In this document: positions 18,585 to 29,050 of the stretch, in pieces | Layout of the letters: each line of letters opens with the position of its first letter | How positions within the stretch are numbered: the first letter of the stretch is position 1 | Notes under the pieces: model-generated | What the model was told of the DNA's origin: nothing | Seen by the model: the letters and a program-made list of their open reading frames with translations, nothing else | Database searches by the model: none | Source of the DNA: Lachnospiraceae bacterium | GTDB taxonomy: Bacteria; Bacillota; Clostridia; Lachnospirales; Lachnospiraceae | Reading direction: 5' to 3' | DNA: 64,000 nt | NCBI GenBank assembly: GCA_024684055.1 | Contig: JAIKXN010000253.1 | Location: forward strand, 1 to 64,000 | Translations under genes and position numbers: made by a program

Positions 18585-20339
18585 ATGATGAATAATCAAA
18601 ATATCGATGAAGAAATCATCAGGGCAACTTACGGCGACTGTTTGTTTCTTTACTATTCTAACATTTCAAATGACAAAAAAGTCATTCGTCTCATGAACGG
18701 GAAATTAAGAAAAGAATGGGACGAAATCTACGGGAAATCAAAAGATCATTACAAGTCGGTATGCACTCTGATCGATCAGAAAGTTCATCCCGAAGATCAG
18801 GATAAAATCCGGGATATTTTCAAAAAAGAAAAATACACGGAATTAATGAAAGACCGCAAAACTTTTACGGTCTATTTTCGATACAAAGAAAATGATGAAC
18901 AGGAAGAATACATTTACGAAAAACTGACAATAGCAAGATCCGATGAAACCCTTGAAGATTCAAATATTCTTGTCTTTTTAAGCATTGATGTTGATGAGGA
19001 ATTCAGAAACAAACTCCGCGATATGGAGCAGAAAAAACAGTATTATTCCGTTACATATGCTCTTGGAAGAGAATACTCGTCCATTTATTATGTCGATATG
19101 GAATCCGGAAAGGTTACTCCCTATAACTTAAGTAACCGTATTGAAGGAATGTTCGGCGACAAGTTTTATAAATTCAATTATGACGATTCGGTTGAGGAAT
19201 ACATAAAAGAGGCTGTTCTTGAAAGAGACAAGGAAATGATGAGAAAAGTTCTTTCAAGAAAATTCATTTTAAGCCAGATAGCAGGGCAGGATCATTTCAC
19301 ATGGGTATACATGAACAATGAAGGGTGTTACTGTGAGATGAAATGCGTTAGGGTCAGCGAACCCGAAGAACCTGCAGCAGTTGTTATGGGATTTGCAGTT
19401 AAGGATGCAGAGATCAGGGTTGAGATGGAAGAGAAGGCTCAGCGTGATTTCCAGCTGGCTTTGCTTGACGGACTGAGCAGGGATTACGAAATGGTATGGC
19501 TTTTAAGGAAAGACCGCAAGATGAGACTTTTCAGAGTGTGCGACAATCCCGAAGTTCAGCGTGTTGCTCTCCAGTATTATGACTGCCAGGAGTTTGATAC
19601 CGGATTTACCAGTTTTATAGACAGATACGTATGCGAAGATGACAGGGAAAGATTAAAGGAATTTACACATTACGATACTCTGGTTGAAAACGTTCCTGCC
19701 GAAGGCATGTATGCCACGACATTCAAGAGAATCATTCCGGGCGGAAATTACGTTTATATACAGCTCTGTTTTACCAGAGCGGTGGGACCCGACGGTGAAG
19801 AAAACATTGTATGTGCATGCAGGGATGTTGATGCGCTCATCAGGGAAGAGAACGCCAGAAGAGAACTTTACAGAAATGCAATAAAAGAAAGAGACCTTGA
19901 CGGCCTTACGGGTATCAGAAACAGATACTGTTACGAGCATTACATCAGAGACGTTGAGAAAAGAAAAGAGAAGCCTGTATCAATCGTTTATATTGATGCG
20001 GATTTCCTGCATGAAATTAATAATTCCAAAGGTCATGATGCAGGCGATGCTCTCATCAGATTTATAGCGGATAATCTGATCAAACTCTGGGGAATAGATT
20101 ACTCATTCAGAATCGGCGGCGATGAATTTGTAGTATTTGATTACGAAAAAGACAGACGTAAAACAATAGAACGTATTGAGAAATTAAAGAGAAAGATCAG
20201 GGAAGAAAAATACAGCATTTCCATCGGATACAGTTATGCCGACAGAGTTTTCGATTTGACGGATTTGCTGGCAAAAGCGGAAAAAGCCATGTATGAAGAG
20301 AAGGAAAAACATCATAAAGATGCCGGTTATCTGCGATAA
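18585..20339 (+). CDS. GGDEF-domain protein with PAS-like N-terminal regions (diguanylate cyclase candidate)
   Basis: DLDGLTGIRNRYCYE, VYIDADFLHEINNSKGHDAGD, FRIGGDEFVVF. Confidence 0.92.
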   Translation: MMNNQNIDEEIIRATYGDCLFLYYSNISNDKKVIRLMNGKLRKEWDEIYGKSKDHYKSVCTLIDQKVHPEDQDKIRDIFKKEKYTELMKDRKTFTVYFRYKENDEQEEYIYEKLTIARSDETLEDSNILVFLSIDVDEEFRNKLRDMEQKKQYYSVTYALGREYSSIYYVDMESGKVTPYNLSNRIEGMFGDKFYKFNYDDSVEEYIKEAVLERDKEMMRKVLSRKFILSQIAGQDHFTWVYMNNEGCYCEMKCVRVSEPEEPAAVVMGFAVKDAEIRVEMEEKAQRDFQLALLDGLSRDYEMVWLLRKDRKMRLFRVCDNPEVQRVALQYYDCQEFDTGFTSFIDRYVCEDDRERLKEFTHYDTLVENVPAEGMYATTFKRIIPGGNYVYIQLCFTRAVGPDGEENIVCACRDVDALIREENARRELYRNAIKERDLDGLTGIRNRYCYEHYIRDVEKRKEKPVSIVYIDADFLHEINNSKGHDAGDALIRFIADNLIKLWGIDYSFRIGGDEFVVFDYEKDRRKTIERIEKLKRKIREEKYSISIGYSYADRVFDLTDLLAKAEKAMYEEKEKHHKDAGYLR

Positions 20340-21523
20340 TAATCCGTGATTTTCTTTACAGCCTCTATAACATCATCCGTATCTTTTTCCGTAAGTGTGG
20401 GATAAAGAGGGATACTTAAGATTCCCTTATATACTTCTTCTGCATTCGGACAGAGCCCTTCGCTGTAGCCGAGATGTTTGTAGTAAGGGAAGAAATATGT
20501 GGGAACATAATGAACCTGACACTGAATATTTTCGGCACTCATAGCATCGAAGAATTCTCTTCTGGTGCAGTTAAGCTTATCAAGAGAGAGTCTTATAATA
20601 TACAGATGTCTGCATGAATCGGATTCGGGAATTTCTTCCTGAATTATGATTTCGGGTATGCTTTTAAAAGCCTCGTTATATTTTTTAACGATGGCTTTTC
20701 TTTTTTCCTTAAAAGAATCAAGTTTGTTTAACTGTGACAAAAGAAAAGCGGCCTGAATGTCTGTTAACCGATAGTTAAATCCGAGAGAAATCTGCTCGTA
20801 ATACCAGCTTCCCTCGTGAGGAGCTTCTTCCATAAGGCTTTCGTCGTGAGTGATGCCGTGTGTATGTGCAAGAACAAGTTTTTTGTAAAATTCATCATTG
20901 CCCGTTGTTATTGCTCCGCCTTCTCCGCATGTGATGTTCTTGACGGGGTGGAAACTGAAACATGTCATGTCGGCAAGAGAACCGACTTTTCTGCCTCTGT
21001 AAAGAGAACCGATGGAATGAGCGGCATCCTCTATGAGAATGAGATTGTACTCATCGCATATCTTTCTTATTTTATCGAATTCAATGCACTGACCTGTAAA
21101 ATCCACGGCGATTACTGCTTTGGTTTTGTCGGTGATATGTGCCCTGATGCTTTCGGGATCTATATTGTAGGTTTTTGGATTAATATCAGCGAAAACGGGA
21201 GTTCCTCCGACGTAAAGAACACAGTTGGCACTTGCCGCAAATGTTAAAGGAGTAGTTATAACTTCATCTCCGGGTCCTATTCCGGCAGCCAAGCAGGCGC
21301 AGTGGAGCGCTGCCGTGCCGTTTGAAACGGAAACGGCATATTTAGCTTCGCAGTAATCGGCAAGTTTTTTTTCAAGCTCGCTGACTTTTGGTCCGCATGT
21401 AAGATAGTCGCTTGTCAGAACTTCGGTGACAGCTTTTACATCATCTTCCAGAACGGTCTGATGACCGTAAAATATTTTGTTTTCTCTTACGGGTTTTCCT
21501 CCGAATATTGCGAGCTTTTCCAT
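20327..21523 (-). CDS. DegT/DnrJ/EryC1 aminotransferase (PseC-like)
   Basis: VSNGTAALHCACLAAGIGPGDEVITTPLTFAAS, EDAAHSIGSLYRGRKVGSLADMTCFSFHPVKNITCGEGG. Confidence 0.93.
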   Translation of the reverse strand: MEKLAIFGGKPVRENKIFYGHQTVLEDDVKAVTEVLTSDYLTCGPKVSELEKKLADYCEAKYAVSVSNGTAALHCACLAAGIGPGDEVITTPLTFAASANCVLYVGGTPVFADINPKTYNIDPESIRAHITDKTKAVIAVDFTGQCIEFDKIRKICDEYNLILIEDAAHSIGSLYRGRKVGSLADMTCFSFHPVKNITCGEGGAITTGNDEFYKKLVLAHTHGITHDESLMEEAPHEGSWYYEQISLGFNYRLTDIQAAFLLSQLNKLDSFKEKRKAIVKKYNEAFKSIPEIIIQEEIPESDSCRHLYIIRLSLDKLNCTRREFFDAMSAENIQCQVHYVPTYFFPYYKHLGYSEGLCPNAEEVYKGILSIPLYPTLTEKDTDDVIEAVKKITDYYRR

Positions 21524-21694
21524 GTTCCACCTCCGTGAGAATGAACTTCCACGTAATTATAATTTTTTGAAAACTTATTGTCAATGTACGCGGATCGGAT
21601 CTGAGGTCGTAAGTATGGATAAAAAGAGGACTCTGTGATATAATTAATTATCTATGTGAATTAATAAAATAACGGTATTAAACAGGAGGAAAAA

Positions 21695-22564
21695 ATGAAG
21701 GGAATTATTTTGGCCGGGGGCTCGGGAACAAGACTTTATCCGCTTACGAAAGCAGTATCCAAACAGATTATGCCGGTCTATGACAAACCCATGATCTATT
21801 ACCCGCTTTCAATCCTTATGCTTGCGGGAATTCAGGAAATACTCATTATTTCAACACCGAGGGATCTTCCGGTTTTTAAGGAACTGTTCGGCGACGGATC
21901 GCAGCTTGGTCTTAAAATGGAATATGCCGTTCAGGAATATCCCAGAGGTCTTGCGGATGCTTTTATAATCGGCGACAAATTTATCGGTGACGATTCCGTT
22001 GCCCTTATTCTCGGCGACAACATTTTCTATGGCCAGAGCTTCTCCAAAGTATTAAGGGAAGTGGCTTCCAGAAAAGACTGCGCAACCATATTCGGATACT
22101 ATGTAAGAGATCCGAGAGAATACGGTGTTGTTGAATTTGATGAAAACGGAAAGGCGATCTCGATAGAAGAAAAGCCCGAAAATCCAAAGAGTAATTATGC
22201 GGTTCCGGGACTCTATTTTTATGATAACGATGTTGTGGAAATCGCAAAAAACGTAAAGCCTTCAGCCAGAGGCGAAATTGAGATTACCAGTATCAACAAC
22301 GAGTATTTAAGAAGAGGAAAGCTTTATGTGGAAACACTCGGCAGGGGTTTTGCATGGCTTGATACGGGAAATCATGATGCGCTTCTTGATGCGGCTGATT
22401 TTGTCGCTGCATTCCAGAAGAGACAGGGATTATATATTTCATGCATTGAGGAAATAGCATATAAGAGAGGTTTTATCACAAGAGATCAGCTTCTTGCCCT
22501 TGCGGAGCCTCTTATGAAAACAGCTTACGGACAGTATCTTGTTGAAGTTGCAAACGGACTCTGA
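21695..22564 (+). CDS. rfbA: Glucose-1-phosphate thymidylyltransferase
   Basis: [60 protein letters not shown]. Confidence 0.96.
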   Translation: MKGIILAGGSGTRLYPLTKAVSKQIMPVYDKPMIYYPLSILMLAGIQEILIISTPRDLPVFKELFGDGSQLGLKMEYAVQEYPRGLADAFIIGDKFIGDDSVALILGDNIFYGQSFSKVLREVASRKDCATIFGYYVRDPREYGVVEFDENGKAISIEEKPENPKSNYAVPGLYFYDNDVVEIAKNVKPSARGEIEITSINNEYLRRGKLYVETLGRGFAWLDTGNHDALLDAADFVAAFQKRQGLYISCIEEIAYKRGFITRDQLLALAEPLMKTAYGQYLVEVANGL

Positions 22565-22566
22565 TT

Positions 22567-23793
22567 ATGAATAAAAAATTATTGTTAATTTCGATTACTG
22601 CCGCTTCATTATGTCTTTTTCTTGTTCTTGTTACCGTGTTTCTTGCGAACGGAAACATCGGCGGAGGCCGGAAAACACCCAAGACGGGAAATACAACCGT
22701 TAAAGAGAACGGAAACGACAAAGAAGTATATACGGACAGTAAATCCTTTCTGAATGACAAAAAATTTCTTGATGAGGAACAGCCGAATGCCGTTCATGAG
22801 GAAGAAGATAATAAAAAAGAGGTCAATCTCATTGTCAGCAGCGTTACCAAAGATATAAGGGTAACGATCACAGACTCGAGAGGAAACAAAATTACGGGCG
22901 TTCCTTTTTATGTGGATGTTAAGGATGTCGGTGAATACAAAGACATCGACATGGACGGATATATCTACATTGCCGGAATAAAACCCGGAAAATATGAGGT
23001 TGAATTTGTCGATAATGACAATTACCGCTGTGCAGAGAGTTCAAGCATAGAAGTATTTGAAACCGTTCAGTATGCAGCACTTGAAGATATCAAGTATTCC
23101 ATTGTTCAGGAAAAAGATGTGGACGTGGAAAAAGAAGATACAAAGCAGGCAGATGTTTACCGCGACGAAACCGAAAACACCGATATGACAAAGACTGACG
23201 GCGTTCAGGTCGGAATCGATGTTTCCGCATGGCAGAAAAATATCGACTGGGAAAAAGTTAAAGCATCGGGAGTCGAATTTGCGATAATAAGATGCGGATA
23301 CCGCGGTGCCCAGAAAGGGTATCTTATCGAGGATTCCTACTTTTACAGGAATCTTACTGAGGCTAAAAAAGCGGGAGTAAAAGTTGGTGTTTATTTCTTT
23401 ACGCAGGCGATAAACGAGACGGAAGCCGTGGAAGAAGCAAGTATGGTCCTCGCACTTGTCGGTGATACCGAACTCGAATATCCGATTTTCATTGATACGG
23501 AAAATACCAACGGAAGAGCAGATCCTCTGGATCGCGATACGAGAACCGCAGTATGCGATGCTTTCTGCAAGACGATAGAAAGGTCAGGAAGAAAAGCCGG
23601 TATCTACGCATCGAGAAGCTGGTACAACAACAAGCTTAATGACGACAAACTTGACGGGCATTACAGATGGGTGGCGGAATATGCATCAACCACAGCATAC
23701 AAAAGAAGATATGAGATGTGGCAGTATACTTCAAGCGGAAGCATAGACGGCATCGAAGGAAGAGTCGATCTCGACATAAGTTATTTTGATTAA
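22567..23793 (+). CDS. Membrane-anchored GH25 lysozyme with prealbumin-like domain
   Basis: N-terminal TM, RVTITDSRGNKITGVPFYVDV, VGIDVSAWQKNIDWEKVKASGVEFAIIRCGYRG GH25 motifs. Confidence 0.9.
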   Translation: MNKKLLLISITAASLCLFLVLVTVFLANGNIGGGRKTPKTGNTTVKENGNDKEVYTDSKSFLNDKKFLDEEQPNAVHEEEDNKKEVNLIVSSVTKDIRVTITDSRGNKITGVPFYVDVKDVGEYKDIDMDGYIYIAGIKPGKYEVEFVDNDNYRCAESSSIEVFETVQYAALEDIKYSIVQEKDVDVEKEDTKQADVYRDETENTDMTKTDGVQVGIDVSAWQKNIDWEKVKASGVEFAIIRCGYRGAQKGYLIEDSYFYRNLTEAKKAGVKVGVYFFTQAINETEAVEEASMVLALVGDTELEYPIFIDTENTNGRADPLDRDTRTAVCDAFCKTIERSGRKAGIYASRSWYNNKLNDDKLDGHYRWVAEYASTTAYKRRYEMWQYTSSGSIDGIEGRVDLDISYFD

Positions 23794-23832
23794 AATATTC
23801 ATTTTGAAATATAAAAAGGACGGAATGGCAAA

Positions 23833-24381
23833 ATGGGAAAATTCAGTGTAGAAACATGTGAGATAGAAGGACTTAAGGTGATCACTCCGAATGTTCTCGG
23901 CGACAAGAGAGGATACTTTATGGAATCGTATCAGGCGGAGAATTTTAAGGAAATAGGAATTGATACGGTATTTGTTCAGGACAATCAGTCGTCTTCGACA
24001 AAAGGTGTTCTAAGAGGCATGCATTATCAGATTAATTTCCCTCAGGACAAACTTGTAAGAGTTATTTCGGGTGAAGTTTATGACGCAGTCGTGGACTTAA
24101 GAAAAGGCTCGCCCACATACGGAAAAAGTTTTGGCGTGATTCTTTCTGCGGAAAACAAAAAGCAGCTTTTTATTCCAAAGGGATTTGCACACGGATTTCA
24201 GGTGCTTTCCGATACTGCGGAATTCTTTTATAAAGTAAGCGATTTTTATCATCCCAACGATGAAGGCGGTCTTTTATGGAACGATCCCGAAGTCGGAATC
24301 GACTGGCCCGAAAAAGATCCTTCCAAACTCAATATCATCGAACGCGATATGAACTGGCCCAAGCTTTCGGAGCTTAAATAA
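23833..24381 (+). CDS. rfbC: dTDP-4-dehydrorhamnose 3,5-epimerase
   Basis: GVLRGMHYQINFPQDKLVRVISGEVYDAVVDLRKGSPTYG, FIPKGFAHGFQVLSD. Confidence 0.95.
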   Translation: MGKFSVETCEIEGLKVITPNVLGDKRGYFMESYQAENFKEIGIDTVFVQDNQSSSTKGVLRGMHYQINFPQDKLVRVISGEVYDAVVDLRKGSPTYGKSFGVILSAENKKQLFIPKGFAHGFQVLSDTAEFFYKVSDFYHPNDEGGLLWNDPEVGIDWPEKDPSKLNIIERDMNWPKLSELK

Positions 24382-24391
24382 AGGTGTTTAA

Positions 24392-26422
24392 ATGAGTCAG
24401 GCTATAAAAAAAGCAGTACAGAACGTAATGCTTATGCCAAGAAAAAATAAATACGAAAAAGACTACCGTTCTCTTTTGAAAGAATACGAAGAAAACAGAA
24501 TCAGACTTATTGATTATGTTAAATCGGAGAAAGTTTGTCTTGAAACAAAAGAGAAAGTAAGTGTTCTTTCAGCAGAAGAGATTATTGAAAACGGCTCGGA
24601 TTTTTCTTATGAAGCCGGACGTTTTTATATTGTTTTTGATGAAGCGTACGGAATGCTTAAGGAAGAAACCGAAAGGATTGTTTTTGAATATGTGAGAGAC
24701 GATCGTGAAGCGAAGATGTGCTACGGCGATGAGGATTTCTTCGTGCTTTCCGGTGAGTATGACGAAAAGAAAGATGCGCGCATACCGCATGCTTTCAGAT
24801 TCTTCAAACCCGGGTACAGTCCCGAAACGCTGGAGTCGTTTAATTACATCGGAATCTTTGCCGCAGAAGGTGAGATTCTTTCGAGGGGGCTTCGAAATAT
24901 CGATTTAAATAATTATCCGGATATTCTTTTATATGAACTCGCAGTTGAAATATGTTCCCTGCTTAAGGAAGAAAACAATACCGGTGCGATAAGACATATT
25001 CCACGCGTGCTTTCTTCAAAGCCCGTAAAGGTTACGGAGCAGGAATACGGTGAGATTTTAAAAACAGGCAGATGCGACAGATTTTTAAAAGACGCGATGA
25101 GAAAATATGAATTGCCCGGAAGCGGAGATCGTTTTCTGGAAACAAGAAAGAAAGTATCCGAAAAACTCGGAATCGTTTCGAAAGGCGAAGCAGCGTCTAT
25201 TTCAGTCATCATTCCGTCGAAGGATAATCCGGACATGCTGATTTCGTGTATCGAAAGAATGAAACTGTCCGACAAAAAGAATGCACAACTCATCATAGTC
25301 GATAACGGTTCTTCGGAGGAAAACAGAAGAAGGATCGAGGCTTTTCTTGATACATACAAAGGCGAAAAGAAATACATTTACGATGTGTTTGATTTCAACT
25401 ACTCGAAGATGAACAATATGGCTGCAAAAGAAGCAAAAGGAGATGTTCTGCTTCTTTTAAATGATGATATAGAAGCCGACGGTTTCGAGTGGGCGGATAC
25501 GATGGCGCGCTTTGCAAAAAGAGAAGGCGTCGGATGCGTCGGATGCAGACTTTTATATCCGGACGGTAAAATCCAGCATGTCGGTATCACAGGAGGAGTA
25601 GACGGACCCGCGCATATCCATATGGGAGAAAGCGACGAAGAGAATCTGGGATTCGGCGACAACAGAGTCAGCAAAAACGTTCTTGCCGTAACAGGTGCCT
25701 GCCTCGCATTAAGAAAAGAACTTTTCGATGAAGCAGGCGGTCTTTTCGAAGAACTCAAAGTCGGATACAATGACGTTGACCTTTGCATGAATCTTTATGA
25801 AAAAGGCTTTCGCAATATCCTATTAAATGAGATTAAGCTTATTCATCATGAATCGGTCACAAGGGGAAAGGATGCCAAAAGCAAAGCCAAATCCTTAAGA
25901 CTTAAAAATGAAAAAGATATATTAAAAAAACGTCATGAAAAACTTATGACGGCGGATCCTTACCAAAGTGCAAAAGAAGATTTTCTTTTGGATTTTGAAA
26001 GAGAAAACAGCGGAAACGAGATTAAGAAAAAAGGGTCATTCGGAACAAGAAAGGCAAATGACGAAGAAGGATGGATTTATTCTTCTTTTGAAAGATTTGA
26101 AGTAACCGATACCGACGGGAAAAAGGTTCTCTCGGTCAAAGGGTTTTTGCTTGTTCCCGGAATTGACAATATGCGTTTCGATTTCGAAATGATTCTTGAG
26201 AATGAATCGAAACAGTATCTCATTCCGATCGAAAGGAAATTAAGAACCGATCTGTTTAACAGATTTAACGGAAGTGAAAATACACATCTTTGCGGTATGG
26301 AATTTGCGGAAGATTTAAGTGAACTTCCCGCAGGTACCTACGATGTGAAGATGTATGCAAAAGACCACGGCAATGTCAGAGAGATTATTTCGGATACCGG
26401 TCAGATGATTAGTTTACAATAG
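24392..26422 (+). CDS. Glycosyltransferase family 2 (rhamnan-type)
   Basis: ISVIIPSKDNPDMLISCIERM, VLLLNDDIE, GCRLLYPDGKIQHVGI, GYNDVDLCMNLYEKGFRNI. Confidence 0.9.
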   Translation: MSQAIKKAVQNVMLMPRKNKYEKDYRSLLKEYEENRIRLIDYVKSEKVCLETKEKVSVLSAEEIIENGSDFSYEAGRFYIVFDEAYGMLKEETERIVFEYVRDDREAKMCYGDEDFFVLSGEYDEKKDARIPHAFRFFKPGYSPETLESFNYIGIFAAEGEILSRGLRNIDLNNYPDILLYELAVEICSLLKEENNTGAIRHIPRVLSSKPVKVTEQEYGEILKTGRCDRFLKDAMRKYELPGSGDRFLETRKKVSEKLGIVSKGEAASISVIIPSKDNPDMLISCIERMKLSDKKNAQLIIVDNGSSEENRRRIEAFLDTYKGEKKYIYDVFDFNYSKMNNMAAKEAKGDVLLLLNDDIEADGFEWADTMARFAKREGVGCVGCRLLYPDGKIQHVGITGGVDGPAHIHMGESDEENLGFGDNRVSKNVLAVTGACLALRKELFDEAGGLFEELKVGYNDVDLCMNLYEKGFRNILLNEIKLIHHESVTRGKDAKSKAKSLRLKNEKDILKKRHEKLMTADPYQSAKEDFLLDFERENSGNEIKKKGSFGTRKANDEEGWIYSSFERFEVTDTDGKKVLSVKGFLLVPGIDNMRFDFEMILENESKQYLIPIERKLRTDLFNRFNGSENTHLCGMEFAEDLSELPAGTYDVKMYAKDHGNVREIISDTGQMISLQ

Positions 26423-26477
26423 CAGAAAAAGCTGACACAAACCGGGGTATTATCGAAAATAAACCGGAAAGAAAAAC

Positions 26478-28367
26478 ATGGGTACAGAAATGGACAACGA
26501 TCAGATCGAACAACTGAAGAAAGAGCTTGAAGAAGCCAAAAAGACGAACATGGAACTCTCCGGCAGAATTATCGAACTTACGGATGAGAAAGCCGAGATA
26601 GAAGAAAATCTTTCACGTATCAAAAACAGCAGGGTCTACAAATTAAGCAAGCCTTTAAGATACGTCAGATCTCAGATAAAAAGAGTGACACAGTACGGAA
26701 GCGTTTCGGCTGTCAATCAGAAGATCAAGAGTAAAAACAGACTTAAGAAAAGGTATAAGGAACTCGGAACACTTTCTTTTCCTGATGCAGAAGAAAGAAG
26801 CAGACAGGAGAATACGGTTTTCGCATCGAATACCTGTATTTCGATTCTGGTCCCGCTTTACAACACACCGGAAAATTTCCTTCGCGAAATGATCGATTCC
26901 GTGGTAACGCAGACATACAAAAACTGGGAACTCTGCCTTGCGGACGGTTCCGATGCGGAACATGAATATGTTTCCGAAATCTGTCGCGGTTATTCAGAGA
27001 AGGATTCGAGGATCAAATATCAGAAACTTGAAAAGAACGAGGGAATATCAGGCAATACCAACGAGTGTTACAAGATGGCAACGGGTGAATACATAGGTCT
27101 TTTCGATCATGATGATGTACTTCATCCCTCGGCACTTTTTAAATACATGGAAGCGATAGAAGAAGGCGCGGATTATATTTACTGCGATGAGGCTACGTTT
27201 ACCGACGGTGATTTGAACAAAATGATCACCGTTCATTTCAAGCCGGATTTTGCAATCGACAATTTGCGTGCCAATAATTATATCTGCCATTTCAGTGTAT
27301 TCAAAAAGGATTTGCTTAAAGAAACGGCACTTTTCAGAACCGAGTATGACGGAAGCCAGGATCATGACATGATCTTGAGGCTCACATCGCTTGCCAAAAA
27401 AGTTGTTCACGTTTCGGGCATATATTATTATTGGAGAGCACATGCGCTCAGTGTGGCCGCTAATATCAATGCAAAGACCTATGCGATCGACGCGGCAAAG
27501 AGAGCCGTTGCGGATCATCTGAAAAACTCCGGGATTTACAATACCGGGATCACGTCTTCGAGAGCTTTCGAAACCATTTTCCGTTTAAGGTATGAAGTGG
27601 TCGGAAAGCCTCTTGTTTCGATAATAATCAACGACGATAACGAAGAGTGCATTAATGCTGTAAATAAATGGAATACATACGATAATATCGAGATCATTAA
27701 AGAATCCGATTATATAAAAGAAAAGAATGCAAATAAGTTTTCAGTAAGAAACATACTTGCCGAAAAGGCAAACGGCGAGATCCTTCTGTTCCTTGACGGA
27801 AGTGTGTCCGTAAGATCGGAAGAATTTGTAAAAGAACTTGTTTCGATCGCGCAAAGAGAAGACGTCGGGGCAGCAGGTGCAAAGTTGATCGATTCAAAAG
27901 GAAAGATTGCTCATGCCGGGATTGTGACGGGGATCGGCGCGGACAAGGCAGCAGGTCTTATCCATTTCGGATTTGATACAAAATACATCGGATACATGGG
28001 TAAGCTTTGTTACATTCAGGATGTGTCCGCAGTTACGGGTGATGCGCTTGCCGTCAGAAAAGAAGTATTTTTAAAAGCGGGCGGTTTTGACGAAAGGTAT
28101 GCAGCTGCTTTTTCGGATATGGCATTCTGCCTTAAATTGCGAAGGAGCGGATATCTTAACGTATTCAACCCTTATGCTGAAGGCGTAAGCGACAAGTATC
28201 AGATGCTTCTTGGTGCAAATTCGGAAAAAATGACTGAGAAAGAAATTGAGTATTATAAAAAGGATCTCGAAAAATTCAGGGCAGATTTTAAGAAGGAACT
28301 TGAAGAAACCGATCCTTATTACAATTCATTCTTAACAAAAGAAACACTTGATTATTCGATTTGCTGA
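26478..28367 (+). CDS. Glycosyltransferase family 2 (two GT2-like regions)
   Basis: CISILVPLYNTPENFLREMIDSVVTQTYKNWELCLADGSD, GLFDHDDVLHPSALF; second half KLIDSKGKIAHAGIV...FDERYAAAFSDMAFCLKLRRSGY. Confidence 0.9.
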   Translation: MGTEMDNDQIEQLKKELEEAKKTNMELSGRIIELTDEKAEIEENLSRIKNSRVYKLSKPLRYVRSQIKRVTQYGSVSAVNQKIKSKNRLKKRYKELGTLSFPDAEERSRQENTVFASNTCISILVPLYNTPENFLREMIDSVVTQTYKNWELCLADGSDAEHEYVSEICRGYSEKDSRIKYQKLEKNEGISGNTNECYKMATGEYIGLFDHDDVLHPSALFKYMEAIEEGADYIYCDEATFTDGDLNKMITVHFKPDFAIDNLRANNYICHFSVFKKDLLKETALFRTEYDGSQDHDMILRLTSLAKKVVHVSGIYYYWRAHALSVAANINAKTYAIDAAKRAVADHLKNSGIYNTGITSSRAFETIFRLRYEVVGKPLVSIIINDDNEECINAVNKWNTYDNIEIIKESDYIKEKNANKFSVRNILAEKANGEILLFLDGSVSVRSEEFVKELVSIAQREDVGAAGAKLIDSKGKIAHAGIVTGIGADKAAGLIHFGFDTKYIGYMGKLCYIQDVSAVTGDALAVRKEVFLKAGGFDERYAAAFSDMAFCLKLRRSGYLNVFNPYAEGVSDKYQMLLGANSEKMTEKEIEYYKKDLEKFRADFKKELEETDPYYNSFLTKETLDYSIC

Positions 28368-28438
28368 CAAAGAAATATCCGATGATTCGACATCCGATCA
28401 TGGAACGCTCAATTATTCAGTATGCTGACAAGGAAATA
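28341..28438 (+). repeat. Gene-tail repeat: copies of the glycosyltransferase 3' end including stop
   Basis: 28341-28377 vs 28402-28438: 29/37 identical (ETLDYSIC* vs GTLNYSVC*), with a degenerate middle copy at 28381. Confidence 0.75.
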
Positions 28439-28443
28439 GATAA

Positions 28444-28989
28444 ATGTACGTTTATATAATTGAAGCCGTTTTATATGCTTTGCTTACAGCCGGTTTTTTC
28501 GCTTTTAAACGTTCTCCGAAGAAAGAGAAAAAAACGGTAATCAAAACAGCGATTACGGCCGCGGCAATGCTTTTTATACATCTGGCTTCCGATTTTCTGC
28601 TTTACATAGCAAGATTTATTTTTTATGACATTAATGCCATAAATGTAGGATTATATCTTTTTATAAATTTTCTCGGACTATTTATTCCTTTCGTTTCGGT
28701 TTATTTTATTGCGAAGTCGGCAGGAGTAAAGGCACGTTTGAATATTTTGATCCTGATTGCGCTTTTTGTTGTCATTGTATCAGGCCTCTTTTCGTACGTG
28801 GCCGTGCTTACATATCAGAACATAGACAATGCGTATATAATTGCCGAAGTTGCAAAGGAAGAGATAGATCTTTCTTCTGACGAGAAAGAGGCGGCGGTAC
28901 TTGAAGTTGTCAGCTCGCTCATTAATCTGATTCCTGCTATTGTTTATTCGGCGGTGTTATTTATCGAAAACAAAAAGAAACGCAGATAA
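28444..28989 (+). CDS. Membrane protein of unknown function
   Basis: 181 aa with several TM segments. Confidence 0.7.
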   Translation: MYVYIIEAVLYALLTAGFFAFKRSPKKEKKTVIKTAITAAAMLFIHLASDFLLYIARFIFYDINAINVGLYLFINFLGLFIPFVSVYFIAKSAGVKARLNILILIALFVVIVSGLFSYVAVLTYQNIDNAYIIAEVAKEEIDLSSDEKEAAVLEVVSSLINLIPAIVYSAVLFIENKKKRR

Positions 28990-29050
28990 CAGATTTTCCG
29001 TTATTGTTTTCATTATTCGAAAAGGGTGGAAAAATAAGGAGGAAGAGAAT

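Noticed and set aside
23782-23814. YFD* followed in frame by HFEI* after the second GH25 gene
   Set aside because: Only about 7 of 9 bases match in AT-rich DNA; too weak.
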